This document shows, piece by piece, positions 44,907-54,472 of a stretch of 64,000 bases of DNA (its first letter is position 1; every line of letters begins with the position of its first letter). Under the pieces are notes generated by a model, which ran no database searches, was not told where the DNA came from, and saw only the letters and a list, made by a program, of their open reading frames with translations. The translations under genes and the position numbers were made by a program. This DNA is from Variovorax sp. PMC12 (GTDB lineage: Bacteria; Pseudomonadota; Gammaproteobacteria; Burkholderiales; Burkholderiaceae_C), in the NCBI RefSeq assembly GCF_003019815.1, contig NZ_CP027773.1, positions 1,065,001 through 1,129,000 on the forward strand, read 5' to 3'.

Positions 44907-45647
44907 CTACCGCGCCGGCAGGTACTGCCGGGGGTCGACGGCCTTGCCGCGGTAGCGGATCTCGAAGTGCAGCTTGGGGTGGCCGGCATCGGCAGTGCCG
45001 ATCTCGGCGATCTTCTGGCCCCGCTGCACGCGCTGGCCCTGCTTCACCAGCACCGAACGCACATTGGTATAGACCGACATGTAGGAGCCGCCGTGGTCGA
45101 CCATGAGCACGCTGCCGTAGCCGCGCAGCGTCTCTGTGACGGCCACCGAGCCGTTGCCGATGGACACCACCGGGTCGCCTGTGTTGCCGCCGATGTCGAT
45201 GCCCTTGTTGCTGGAGCCGTTGAAGCCCGCCACGACCTGGCCCTGCGCGGGCCAGCCCCAGTCGCTGCGCCGGGCGGCTGGCGGAACGACAGGGTCGGGC
45301 TCGCGCGCGGCGGGACGCGGCGGCGGCCTCTGGCGGTCGGCACCGCCGGCCCTCGGCAGTGGCGGCGGCGCGGATGCATCCGGCGAAGGCGCCGAGGCAC
45401 CGCCCGGCGGTGCCACGCGCAGCACCTGCCCTGCTTCGAGGCGGTCGGGGTCCTGGAGATTGCTCCAGCGGGCGATGTCGCCGGGCGAGCGGCCGATCCT
45501 GGAGGCGATGCGGTAGAGCGTGTCGCCGGGCTGGACCACATATTCGCCGGGGCCCGCCACCGGGGCTTTCGTCGTGGAGCACGCCGCGAGCGTCAATGCC
45601 GCGATCAGCGCGATGACCGCGCACCAGTTCCTGCCTGTCACAACCAC
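44907..45647 (-). CDS. NlpD-type LysM/LytM lipoprotein, catalytically degenerate
   Basis: 246 residues. The signal ends in LAAC (lipoprotein); a LysM domain follows (EYVVQPGDTLYRIASRIG), a proline-rich linker, then a C-terminal LytM domain. The LytM zinc-ligand positions are altered: NKGIDIG stands where active enzymes have a His, and MSVYTNV replaces the second motif, exactly as in E. coli NlpD. LHFEIRYRGKAVDPRQYLP is retained. Such proteins activate amidases such as AmiC at the septum. The gene is not beside surE, pcm and rpoS as in enterics, so it may be a second NlpD-like copy. Confidence 0.88.
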   Translation of the reverse strand: MVVTGRNWCAVIALIAALTLAACSTTKAPVAGPGEYVVQPGDTLYRIASRIGRSPGDIARWSNLQDPDRLEAGQVLRVAPPGGASAPSPDASAPPPLPRAGGADRQRPPPRPAAREPDPVVPPAARRSDWGWPAQGQVVAGFNGSSNKGIDIGGNTGDPVVSIGNGSVAVTETLRGYGSVLMVDHGGSYMSVYTNVRSVLVKQGQRVQRGQKIAEIGTADAGHPKLHFEIRYRGKAVDPRQYLPAR

Positions 45648-45740
45648 TAGCCGTTCCTTTTTTCCTGAAGACGTTCGAGCCTACCAGCAGTGGCTGAAGG
45701 CCCGTCGCGCCCGGGGCTGGACGGCGGCGGCTGCGCGCTG

Positions 45741-46607
45741 TCAGTTCATGCTGCGCCTGGCGATGCACATCAGGGACAGCGCGCTGTCGGGCGCGCGCGG
45801 GTCGCGGCCCGACAGCCGGTTGCCCATGCGGTATTTCCATTGCGCCGGGCCGACCTCGCCTTCCAGGGCCTGGGCGCCGATCTGGTGGTTGTGGGGATGG
45901 ATGCGGACCTCGAACCCCAGCGGCTCCAGCGTTCGCCTGAACAGTTCGTGTGTCACGCCGTCCCCGGGGCGGTGGTGCAGTTCGGTCTGCAGCCCGCAGG
46001 ACTGCTGGCTGCCGGTCTTGTGAAAGCCGTGCCGCGTTACCCGGTAGATCCACAGGCGCGCGTCCCACATCCATTTCGCCAGGCCCTTGTAATCCCATGC
46101 GGTCAATTGCGGGTCGTGGTCGGTAATGAGCAGGCCATTGGGTTTCACCAGCCGCGCGCCTTCGCTCAATACCGCCGTCATGTCGTCGCAATGGTGCAGC
46201 GAAGCATTGATGGCCACGATGTCCGCCACGCGCGAACGGAACGGCGTATGCGCGGCATCGGCCAGCACCGCCGTGTAACCCAGGCGCGAAGCCATTTCCA
46301 GCGAGCCGCCGGCCACGTCGACGCCGACCAGCATCCTGGGCTTGCCGCCGAGCGTGGCAAAGACATTGCCGGGGCCGCAACCGAGGTCGATGACCACCTT
46401 GTCCGTCCAGTCGCCGCCCGCTGCGAGCCAACGGCTCCTGAAATGCGCATCGCGATGGCAGAAGTCCAGATATTCCCTGGCCCAAGCCTCATTGCCGAAA
46501 TAAATGGCATTGGCGGTCAATCCAGGCGAATTGTTCGGAATAACCGACTCGTAATAGAGACCGCGGCGCTGGAGAACTACATCGGGTAATAAGATGTCGT
46601 TGAGCAT
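45741..46607 (-). CDS. Class I SAM-dependent methyltransferase
   Basis: 288 residues. Motif I is VIDLGCGPGN, then GVDVAGGSLEMA, VLADAAHTPF, ASLHHCDD and a LVKPNGLLITDHDP segment, all of the Methyltransf_11/UbiE type. The C-terminal third is variable and includes GLQTELHHRPGD. The substrate is unknown. It is divergent from the NRPS-PKS cluster across 554 bases, so it could modify that product, but it could equally be unrelated. No export signal is present. Confidence 0.85.
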   Translation of the reverse strand: MLNDILLPDVVLQRRGLYYESVIPNNSPGLTANAIYFGNEAWAREYLDFCHRDAHFRSRWLAAGGDWTDKVVIDLGCGPGNVFATLGGKPRMLVGVDVAGGSLEMASRLGYTAVLADAAHTPFRSRVADIVAINASLHHCDDMTAVLSEGARLVKPNGLLITDHDPQLTAWDYKGLAKWMWDARLWIYRVTRHGFHKTGSQQSCGLQTELHHRPGDGVTHELFRRTLEPLGFEVRIHPHNHQIGAQALEGEVGPAQWKYRMGNRLSGRDPRAPDSALSLMCIARRSMN

Positions 46608-47161
46608 TGGAGGCTTTCAAATATTGCTTCCGCGCATGTGCGTATGCCCCATTGAGTTTTGTTCGTTTTTCTGTGTTGTACAGCGGTTTTTTATTCGGTT
46701 ACACGCTCCACCAATTAATAACAGCCTGCTTTTAGGGCGGGGTTTCATTTTGCGAGCGTGCGTGCGGTGCGTTTTCCGCATCTCTCCCTCTGTGGGCGGT
46801 GCCTTGCGCTGGTCTCCCTGACGCTCTCGCCGCTGCGGCCGATCCGGCGCCCTCTCCCTCTCGGCATCCCCATGAGTACCCCGCTTCGGAGCGCGCCTGC
46901 CGGCGCCCGGAGGGGTGCCCCATCACCTGCTTTTGCCCTAAACGGCGCATCAGTTACCCAGGACTGGACAGTTGCGGTAGTACGTTTCAGAAATAACTAT
47001 GTCAATCTGTAACGTAGATCGAAAGTACCCACATCGGCTTGGGGAAACACCCTAGGATCGAGACACGAAAAAACACAGGGTGCAAATTCAAAGCCTCAAT
47101 TGAGTCACTGGCCATTCGGCCTATTCAATTGGTTCCATCGTATTTCTTTTCGGGTAATTAC
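46608..47161. promoter_or_regulatory. 554-base divergent intergenic region before the NRPS-PKS cluster
   Basis: No convincing gene lies here. Bases 46620-46740 and 46980-47160 are much AT-richer than the surroundings, as expected for promoters and a long leader. Near the synthetase start, TCAATTG occurs at 47096-47102 and 47125-47131, 29 bases apart, flanking GGCC-ATTC-GGCC. I find no clear sigma-54 or lux-box match. The middle part is C/T-rich and unassigned. Confidence 0.5.
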
Positions 47162-50100
47162 ATGGAAATTCAATCTGTTTCGACGTCACGGCGCAGCGCT
47201 CCAGACACGCTTCTGGAAGATCTGTTCGTGCCGCGGGCGAACCCGGAAACGCCGGGCGGGCGGCACGCCGTCTCCATGCCCCTCGCACCCGAATTCATGC
47301 AACGCCGGGCACAGGCGTCCGCAACCGGTGGCCAGTTGCCCGACACCCTGTTTGCCGGCGCGTGGCTGCTGCTGCAGTCGCGGTGGCTCGGCGTGCTCTG
47401 GCCGGTGCTGCACGAACTGGCAGGCGCCAAGGCGTTGCACACGTCCACGACCGTGGCCTTCGACGCCACCCGCCCCGCGGGCGCCTGGATCGCGGAACTC
47501 GATGCCGCCCGTCGCGCGGCGAGTGCTGCCGCCACCGGCGCGCAGCCGCCCGTCTCGCTGTGGCTGCGCGATGCCGCCGACACGGCCGAACCCGACGCCC
47601 GCCTGCGCCTCTGGCTGGACGAAGCCTCCGGCTCCCTGCATATGGATGTGGCGGCGGCCTTGATGGACATGGCCTGCGCCGAGCGCCTGCTGGCCGCACT
47701 CGCCGACACCGCCGCCGATCTGCTGGCCCGCCCCGATGCCGCGCTGGACGACATCCGCACCCTGCCCGTCGCCGACAGCCACGACCAGCTCGTCCGCTGG
47801 AACACGCCACCGTCGGCGCTCGACCGCACGCTCACCGTCACCGGCATGTTCCGCCGCCAGGCCGCCGCCGCCCCCGAGGCCATCGCGGTCGCCGAAGGCG
47901 ACGTGCGGATGAGCTACGCCGAACTCGACCGCCGCTCCGACCAGCTCGCGCGCCACCTGCAGCAGCTGGGCGTGCGAAGCGGCGACGGCGTCGGCCTGCT
48001 GCTCGACCGCTCGCTGGGCGCCGTCGTGGCGCTGATCGGCATCCTTAAGGCGGGCGGCGCCTACGTTCCCGTGCCGACCGACTTTCCGCCCGAGCGGATC
48101 GCCTACATGTTCGCGGAGGCGCAGGCCCGCCACGTGATCACGGCGCAAGCCTTTCGCCACCTCGTGCCGGCCGAACAACGCGCTCTGCTGCTCGACGATG
48201 CCTTGGACAACGAAGATCGCAGTTCATGGAATGAGCCGGCCATCGACGGCGAGTCGGTTGCGTACGTCATGTACACCTCGGGCTCGACCGGCACGCCCAA
48301 GGGCATCGAGATCTGCCACCGCTCGATCCTGCGGCTGGTGGTCGGCGTCGACTATGTCGAGCTCGCGCCCGGCCGCGCCATGCTGCATGCCGCGCCGCTG
48401 GGCTTCGACGCGGCCACCCTTGAAATCTGGGGTCCGCTGCTCAACGGCGGCTGCTGCGTGGTGCACGACGAGCGCGTGCCCACCGGTGCCGGCCTGGCCC
48501 GCACCATCGCGCGCCACGACGTGCATACCGCCTGGCTCACGGCCGCTCTGTTCAACGCGGTGATCGACGATGACCCGGCCCACCTCGCGGGCCTGCGCCA
48601 CCTGTTCACCGGCGGCGAGGCGCTCTCGGTGCCCCACGTGCGGCGCGCGCTCGCCGCCCTGCCCGGCCTGGCCCTGAGCAACGGCTACGGCCCGACCGAG
48701 TGCACCACCTTCGCGACCACCCACCGCATCGCGCCGACGCTGCCCGCAGACACCCGCTCCGTGCCGCTCGGCCGCCCGATCAAGGACACCGTGCTGCGCG
48801 TGCTGAGCCCCTCGATGGCGCTGCTGCCCTCCGGCCTGGTCGGGGAGCTGTGCATCGGCGGCCACGGGCTGGCGCGCGGCTACCTGCGCCAGCCCGAACT
48901 CAGCGCCGACCGCTTCGTGCCCGATCCCTTCGGCGGTCCGGCCGACCGGCTCTACCGCACCGGCGACCTCGCGCGCTGGCTGCCCGACGGCACCATCGAA
49001 TTCATCGGCCGCCGCGACGGCCAGGTCAAGATCCACGGCCACCGCATCGAGACCGGCGAGATCGAAGCCGCCGTCCTCGCCCACTCCGGGGTGCAGTCTT
49101 GCGCGGTGGTTGCCCGGCCCGATGCCGATGGCCAGCTGCGCCTGGTGGCGTACCTCGTGGCCCGCGGCCCGAAGCTGTCGTGGCAGGCGCTGCGCACGCA
49201 CCTCGCGGCCCGACTGCCCGCGGCGCTGGTGCCTTCGGCGCAGGTCTGGCTCGATCAATTGCCCGTCACGCCCAACGGCAAGCTCGACCGCCGCGCGCTG
49301 CCCGAGCCCGCCGCCGGCCGCCCCGAGCTTTCGCAGCCTTACGAGGAGCCGCATGACGCCGTCGAGCAGCAGGTGTGCGAAGCCTTCGCGCGCGCGCTGT
49401 GCATCGACAAGGTCGGGCGCAACGACAACTTCTTCGACCTCGGCGGCGATTCGCTGCTGGTGCTGCAGGTGCTGGGCGAGCTGAAGCGCGACACCGCGCT
49501 GCCGCTGTCGACCAACCTGTTCTTCCGCGACCCGACGCCGAAGGCAATGGCCGCACGGCTGCGTCCCCCGGCGGAGGCATCCGTGCAGGCGGCATCGCAG
49601 CCGTCCGCCCCGCACGCCGCCGCGCCGGCTTCCGACGCGGTCGCGCTCATCGCCACCGCGGGCCGCTTTCCCGGTGCCGCCGACGTGGAGCAGTTCTGGG
49701 ACAACCTCGTTGCCGGCCGCGACACCATCACCTTCTTCGACGACGCCACGCTCGACGCCGGCGTGAGCCAGGCGCTGCGCAGCGATCCGTCCTATGTTCG
49801 CGCACGCGGCGTGATCGACGGCATCGAGAACTTCGACGCCGCCTTCTTCGGCATCGGCCCCAAGGAAGCCCAGCTCATGGACCCGCAGCAGCGGGTGTTC
49901 CTCGAGATCTGCTGGGAATGCCTGGAGCGCGCCGGCTACGTGCCCGACGCCGCGCCCGGCCCGGTCGGCGTGTATGCCGGCATGTACAACGCCACCTACT
50001 TCCAGCGCCATGTAAGCACCCGGCCCGACCTGGTGGAACCGGTCGGCGAATTCCAGGTGATGCTGGCCAACGAGAAGGACTACATCACCACGCGGGTGGC

Positions 50101-53100
50101 GAACCGGCTCAACCTCACCGGCCCGGCCGTCAGCGTGCACACCGCCTGCTCGACCTCGCTGGTGGCCGTGGCCCACGCCTTCCACGCGCTGCGCACCGGC
50201 CAGTGCTACATGGCGCTGGCGGGCGGCGCATCGGTCACCTGCCCGCCGCGCAGCGGCTACCTCTACAACGAGGGCTCGATGCTCTCGCCCGACGGCCACA
50301 CGCGCAGCTTCGACGCGAAGGCCCAGGGCACCGTCTTCAGCGACGGCGCGGCCGTGGTGCTGCTCAAGCGCCTGGCCGACGCGCAGGCCGACGGCGACAC
50401 CATCTACGCCGTGCTGCGCAGCGCCAGCGTGAACAACGACGGCGGCGCCAAGGCCAGCTTCACCGCGCCCAGCGTGGACGGCCAGGCGGCGGTGATCCGC
50501 GCCGCGCTGGCGGCGGCCGAGGTCGATGCGCGCAGCATTTCCTACGTGGAGGCGCACGGCACCGCCACGCCGATGGGCGACCCGATCGAGGTCGAGGCAC
50601 TGGCCGTGGCCTACGCCGAGCACACCGACGCGCTCGGCTACTGCACGCTGGGCTCGCTCAAGAGCAACGTGGGCCACATGGTCACGGCCGCCGGCGCGGC
50701 GGGGCTCATCAAGACGGCGTTGGCGCTGCACCACGGGCAGATCCCGCCGACGGTGCACTTCGAGACGCCCAACCCGGCGATCGACTTCGCACGCACGCCC
50801 TTCCAAGTGACCGCCAGCCTGCAGCCGTGGCCGCGCGTCGACCTGCCGCGCCGCGCGGGCGTGAGCTCCTTCGGCGTGGGCGGCACCAATGCGCACGTCA
50901 TCGTCGAGGAAGCGCCGCCGCGGCCGGCATCGCCCATCGCCACCGGCGAACAGGTGCTGCCGCTGTCGGCACGCTCGGAGGCTGCGCTGGCCGTTGCCGC
51001 CGAGCAGCTCGCGGCGCACCTGCAGGCGCATGCCGAACAGCCGCTGGCCGACGTGGCCCACACGCTGGCGGTCGGCCGCAAGGCCCACGCCTTCCGCCGC
51101 GTGGTGGTGGCGGCCGACACGGTGCAGGCCATCGAGGCGCTGCGTGCCGCCGATTCGCCCTGGCGCGCCAGCGGCCGGCTTGCCTCGCGCGCGCCGCAGC
51201 CGGTGCTGATGTTCCCGGGCCAGGGGGCGCAGTACGCCGGCATGGGCAGGCTGCTGCACGCGGCCGACCCGGTGTTCGCAGCCGCCTTCGACGATTGCAT
51301 CGATGCCATGGCTGGCGCCACCGGCTTCGACCTGCGCGAGCGCATGTTCTCGGACGACCCGAAGGCGCTGTCGCCCACCGCCGTCACCCAGCCCGCGCTC
51401 TTCACCATCGAATACGCCCTCGCGCGGCGGCTGCTGGCCACCGGCGTGCGGCCCCATGCGCTGATGGGCCACAGCGTGGGCGAGTTCGTCGCCGCGGTGC
51501 TCGCGGGCGTCATGCGGCTCGAAGATGCGGCCCGGCTCGTCGCCCGGCGCGGCGCGCTCATGCAGGCGCTGCCGGCGGGCGCGATGCTGTCGGTGCGCAT
51601 CGGCGCGGCCGAGCTGGAGCAAAGGCTGGGCGCCTCGCTCTCGCTCGCCGCCGAGAACGGCCCCACGGCCTGCGTCGCCGCCGGCTCCTTCGAGGCCATC
51701 GCCGCATTGCAGGCCACGCTGGAAGCCGAAGGCATCGCATGCCGCGCGCTGCAGACATCGCACGCCTTCCACTCCGCCATGATGGACGGCGCCGTCGCGC
51801 CCTTCGAGGCGCTGGTGGGCCAGGTGGCGCTGAATGCGCCACAGACGCCGATCTTCTCGACCCTCACCGGCCGGCTGCTGGAGGCGCAAGAAGCCACCAG
51901 CCCCGCCTACTGGGCACGGCACCTGCGCGGCACCGTTCGCTTCTCGCCGGCCGTGCGCGCCGCGATGGAACACGCCGCGCAGCCGCTCTTCATCGAAGCC
52001 GGTCCGCGCAACACCCTCTCCACGCTGGTCCGCCAGCACGGCGCGAGTGCTGCCGTGCCGCTGCTGCACGGCGAGCCCGCCGACGAACACCGCACGCTGT
52101 GCCTGGCCGTCGGCCGGCTGTGGACCTGCGGCGCGGAAGTCGAGCTGTCGCGCCTGTCCAGCCGCACCGGCGCCCAGCGGGTGCGCCTGCCGACCAGCCC
52201 GTTCGAACGCAAGCGCTTCTGGGTCGACATCGCCGCCGCTCCCGAAGCCGCCGGGATCGCCGCGACCGCCGCGATCCCCGCCGCACCTCTTTCAGTCTCG
52301 CCCGCCCCTTCCGCCACACCCACACCTTTGGAGCCGATCGTGACAGCTGCAGCGACCTCGCCTCTCCCTTCCTCCGCGTCCTCCCCTCCCGTCGATGCGC
52401 GCCTGCGCGCCTTGTTCGAGGACATCTCCGGCATCGACATGGCGCAGGCGGAAGGCCATGCGCCCTTCGGCGAGCTCGGCCTGGATTCGCTCACGCTGAC
52501 GCAGGCGGCCACCCAGATCAAGAAGCACTTCAAGGTCAACCTGAGCTTCAGGCAGCTGATGGAGAACTACCGCTGCTTCGACGCGCTCTCCGCGTTCCTG
52601 CGCGAGAGCCTGCCGCCCGAAGCCGCGCCGGTCGTGGCGCCCGTTGCAGCGGCTGAAGCGCCCGTGGTGCAGCAGCCCGTTCAAGCCCTGGCGCCCGCAC
52701 CGGTGGCGTACGCACCTATGCACGGCAACGCGGCCTCCAGCCCGATCTCCCAGCTGATTGCGCAGCAAATGGAATTGATGCGCCAGCAGCTCGCCCTGCT
52801 CTCGGGCACGGCGCCCGCCGCGCCGGTCATGCCGCAGGCAGTGCAGGCGCCGGCCGTCGCCGCACCGGTCGCGGCGGCACCCGCCGCCGAAGAGCCCGCG
52901 CCGTCGAAGGAGCCGCTGCGCTACGACGTCGCCAAGGCCTTCGGCGCCATCGCCCGCATCCACACCCAGCGCACGGCCGAGCCCAGCGGCCGCCAGAAGG
53001 CCCGGCTCGCGGCGTTCATGCGCCGCTACATCGAGCGCACCATCAAGAGCAAGCAGTTCACCGAGGCCAACCGCTCGCACATGGCTGACCCGCGCGTGGT

Positions 53101-54472
53101 CAACGGCTTCCGCCCGGTCACCAAAGAGATCACCTACCAGATCGTCATCGAGCGTTCCAAGGGCTCGAAGATGTGGGACCTGGACGGCAACGAATACGTC
53201 GACGCGCTCAACGGCTTCGGCATGAACATGTTCGGCTGGCAGCCCGACTTCGTGCAGGACGCCGTGCGCAGGCAGCTCGACGCGGGCTACGAGATCGGCC
53301 CGCAGCATCCGCTGGCCGCCGACGTCACCGCGCTCATCTGCGAGCTCACGGGCAGCGACCGCGCCGGCCTGTGCAACACCGGCTCCGAGGCCGTGATGGC
53401 GGCGCTGCGCATTGCGCGCACCGTCACCGGCCGCAGCACGGTGGTGGTGTTCACCGGCTCCTACCACGGCACCTTCGACGAAGTGCTGGTGCGCGCCGGC
53501 AAGGGCGGCAAGGGCCTGTCGGCCGCGCCGGGCGTGATGAGCGGCATGTTCGGCGACATCCGCGTGCTCGACTACGGCACGCCGGAGGCGCTGGCCTTCA
53601 TCCGCGACAACGCCGACGACCTGGCCGCCGTGCTGGCCGAGCCGGTGCAAAGCCGCCGGCCCGACTTCCAGCCGCGCGAGTTCCTGCACGAGCTGCGCGA
53701 GATCACCGCCAAGAGCGGCTGCGCGCTGATCTTCGACGAGGTCATCACCGGTTTCCGCACCGCGCTGGGCGGCGCGCAGGAGCTGTTCGGCGTGCGCGCC
53801 GATCTCGCCACCTACGGCAAGGTGATCGGCGGCGGCTTTCCGGTGGGCGTGATCGCGGGCAAGCGCGAGTTCATGGACGCGCTCGACGGCGGCGCCTGGC
53901 AGTACGGCGACGACTCCATTCCCGGCGTGGGCGTGACCTACTTCGCCGGCACCTTCGTGCGCCACCCGCTGGCGCTGGCGGCGGCCAAGGCCTCGCTCCT
54001 GCACCTGAAGGAAGCCGGCCCCGCGCTGCAGGCCGGGCTCACGGGCAGCACCAGCGCCATGGCCGCGGAGATGTCGGCCTGGTGCAAGGAGGTCGGCGCG
54101 CCGATCGAGATACGCCACTTCGGCTCGCTGTGGCGCGTGAGCTGGCTCGAAGACCACCCGCTGCAGGACCTGCTGTTCGCCATGATGCGCAGCCGCGGCG
54201 TGCACATTCTGGACAACTTCCCGTGCTTCCTCACCAGCGCGCACAGCGCCGAGGACATCGCCTTCATCCAGCGCGCCTTCAGGGAATCGGTCGCGGAGAT
54301 GCAGGAATCGGGCTTCCTGCCGCGCCGCGCCGCGGTCGTGACCAGCTTCGACGTGCGCAAGCCGGCCGAAGAAGGCTCGGTGCTGGCGCGCGACGTCGAC
54401 GGCCAGCCCTTCTGGTACGTGCCAGAGGCGCAGGCATCCACCCACCACGTCAATGGAAAGGCCGCAGCATGA
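47162..54472 (+). CDS. Hybrid NRPS-PKS: truncated C, A, PCP, KS, AT, ACP, aminotransferase
   Basis: 2436 residues from the ATG at 47162; the frame opens at a TTG 41 codons earlier that has no support. Order: residues 1-225, the end of a condensation-like fold without HHxxxDG; A domain about 235-735 (YTSGSTGTPKG near 370, NGKLDR near 705); PCP with Ser764 in LGGDSL; KS about 826-1260 with Cys996, His1132 and His1172; AT with Ser1438 in GHSVGEF and HAFH at 1534-1537, indicating malonyl; ACP Ser1776; a Pro/Ala linker; and a class III aminotransferase about 1920-2400 with PLP Lys2220. By eye against GrsA the A-domain pocket reads D-A-L-W-F-G-G-T-F, a valine-like pattern. KS extension followed by beta-transamination resembles MycA of mycosubtilin. 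It overlaps the next gene by ATGA. Confidence 0.9.
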   Translation: MEIQSVSTSRRSAPDTLLEDLFVPRANPETPGGRHAVSMPLAPEFMQRRAQASATGGQLPDTLFAGAWLLLQSRWLGVLWPVLHELAGAKALHTSTTVAFDATRPAGAWIAELDAARRAASAAATGAQPPVSLWLRDAADTAEPDARLRLWLDEASGSLHMDVAAALMDMACAERLLAALADTAADLLARPDAALDDIRTLPVADSHDQLVRWNTPPSALDRTLTVTGMFRRQAAAAPEAIAVAEGDVRMSYAELDRRSDQLARHLQQLGVRSGDGVGLLLDRSLGAVVALIGILKAGGAYVPVPTDFPPERIAYMFAEAQARHVITAQAFRHLVPAEQRALLLDDALDNEDRSSWNEPAIDGESVAYVMYTSGSTGTPKGIEICHRSILRLVVGVDYVELAPGRAMLHAAPLGFDAATLEIWGPLLNGGCCVVHDERVPTGAGLARTIARHDVHTAWLTAALFNAVIDDDPAHLAGLRHLFTGGEALSVPHVRRALAALPGLALSNGYGPTECTTFATTHRIAPTLPADTRSVPLGRPIKDTVLRVLSPSMALLPSGLVGELCIGGHGLARGYLRQPELSADRFVPDPFGGPADRLYRTGDLARWLPDGTIEFIGRRDGQVKIHGHRIETGEIEAAVLAHSGVQSCAVVARPDADGQLRLVAYLVARGPKLSWQALRTHLAARLPAALVPSAQVWLDQLPVTPNGKLDRRALPEPAAGRPELSQPYEEPHDAVEQQVCEAFARALCIDKVGRNDNFFDLGGDSLLVLQVLGELKRDTALPLSTNLFFRDPTPKAMAARLRPPAEASVQAASQPSAPHAAAPASDAVALIATAGRFPGAADVEQFWDNLVAGRDTITFFDDATLDAGVSQALRSDPSYVRARGVIDGIENFDAAFFGIGPKEAQLMDPQQRVFLEICWECLERAGYVPDAAPGPVGVYAGMYNATYFQRHVSTRPDLVEPVGEFQVMLANEKDYITTRVANRLNLTGPAVSVHTACSTSLVAVAHAFHALRTGQCYMALAGGASVTCPPRSGYLYNEGSMLSPDGHTRSFDAKAQGTVFSDGAAVVLLKRLADAQADGDTIYAVLRSASVNNDGGAKASFTAPSVDGQAAVIRAALAAAEVDARSISYVEAHGTATPMGDPIEVEALAVAYAEHTDALGYCTLGSLKSNVGHMVTAAGAAGLIKTALALHHGQIPPTVHFETPNPAIDFARTPFQVTASLQPWPRVDLPRRAGVSSFGVGGTNAHVIVEEAPPRPASPIATGEQVLPLSARSEAALAVAAEQLAAHLQAHAEQPLADVAHTLAVGRKAHAFRRVVVAADTVQAIEALRAADSPWRASGRLASRAPQPVLMFPGQGAQYAGMGRLLHAADPVFAAAFDDCIDAMAGATGFDLRERMFSDDPKALSPTAVTQPALFTIEYALARRLLATGVRPHALMGHSVGEFVAAVLAGVMRLEDAARLVARRGALMQALPAGAMLSVRIGAAELEQRLGASLSLAAENGPTACVAAGSFEAIAALQATLEAEGIACRALQTSHAFHSAMMDGAVAPFEALVGQVALNAPQTPIFSTLTGRLLEAQEATSPAYWARHLRGTVRFSPAVRAAMEHAAQPLFIEAGPRNTLSTLVRQHGASAAVPLLHGEPADEHRTLCLAVGRLWTCGAEVELSRLSSRTGAQRVRLPTSPFERKRFWVDIAAAPEAAGIAATAAIPAAPLSVSPAPSATPTPLEPIVTAAATSPLPSSASSPPVDARLRALFEDISGIDMAQAEGHAPFGELGLDSLTLTQAATQIKKHFKVNLSFRQLMENYRCFDALSAFLRESLPPEAAPVVAPVAAAEAPVVQQPVQALAPAPVAYAPMHGNAASSPISQLIAQQMELMRQQLALLSGTAPAAPVMPQAVQAPAVAAPVAAAPAAEEPAPSKEPLRYDVAKAFGAIARIHTQRTAEPSGRQKARLAAFMRRYIERTIKSKQFTEANRSHMADPRVVNGFRPVTKEITYQIVIERSKGSKMWDLDGNEYVDALNGFGMNMFGWQPDFVQDAVRRQLDAGYEIGPQHPLAADVTALICELTGSDRAGLCNTGSEAVMAALRIARTVTGRSTVVVFTGSYHGTFDEVLVRAGKGGKGLSAAPGVMSGMFGDIRVLDYGTPEALAFIRDNADDLAAVLAEPVQSRRPDFQPREFLHELREITAKSGCALIFDEVITGFRTALGGAQELFGVRADLATYGKVIGGGFPVGVIAGKREFMDALDGGAWQYGDDSIPGVGVTYFAGTFVRHPLALAAAKASLLHLKEAGPALQAGLTGSTSAMAAEMSAWCKEVGAPIEIRHFGSLWRVSWLEDHPLQDLLFAMMRSRGVHILDNFPCFLTSAHSAEDIAFIQRAFRESVAEMQESGFLPRRAAVVTSFDVRKPAEEGSVLARDVDGQPFWYVPEAQASTHHVNGKAAA

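Noticed and set aside
46758..47012. 84-codon ORF in the intergenic region before the NRPS-PKS genes
   Set aside because: No ribosome site or recognisable product and an atypical composition; treated as non-coding.
47039..47161. TTG start 41 codons before the first synthetase
   Set aside because: No ribosome site, no domain sequence and an AT-rich leader composition; ATG at 47162 is preferred.
46600..47161. Sigma-54 or lux-box type promoter for the NRPS-PKS cluster
   Set aside because: Several GG...GC pairs were checked but spacing was 6, 12 or 15 bases instead of 10, and no 18-20 base lux-type palindrome was found.
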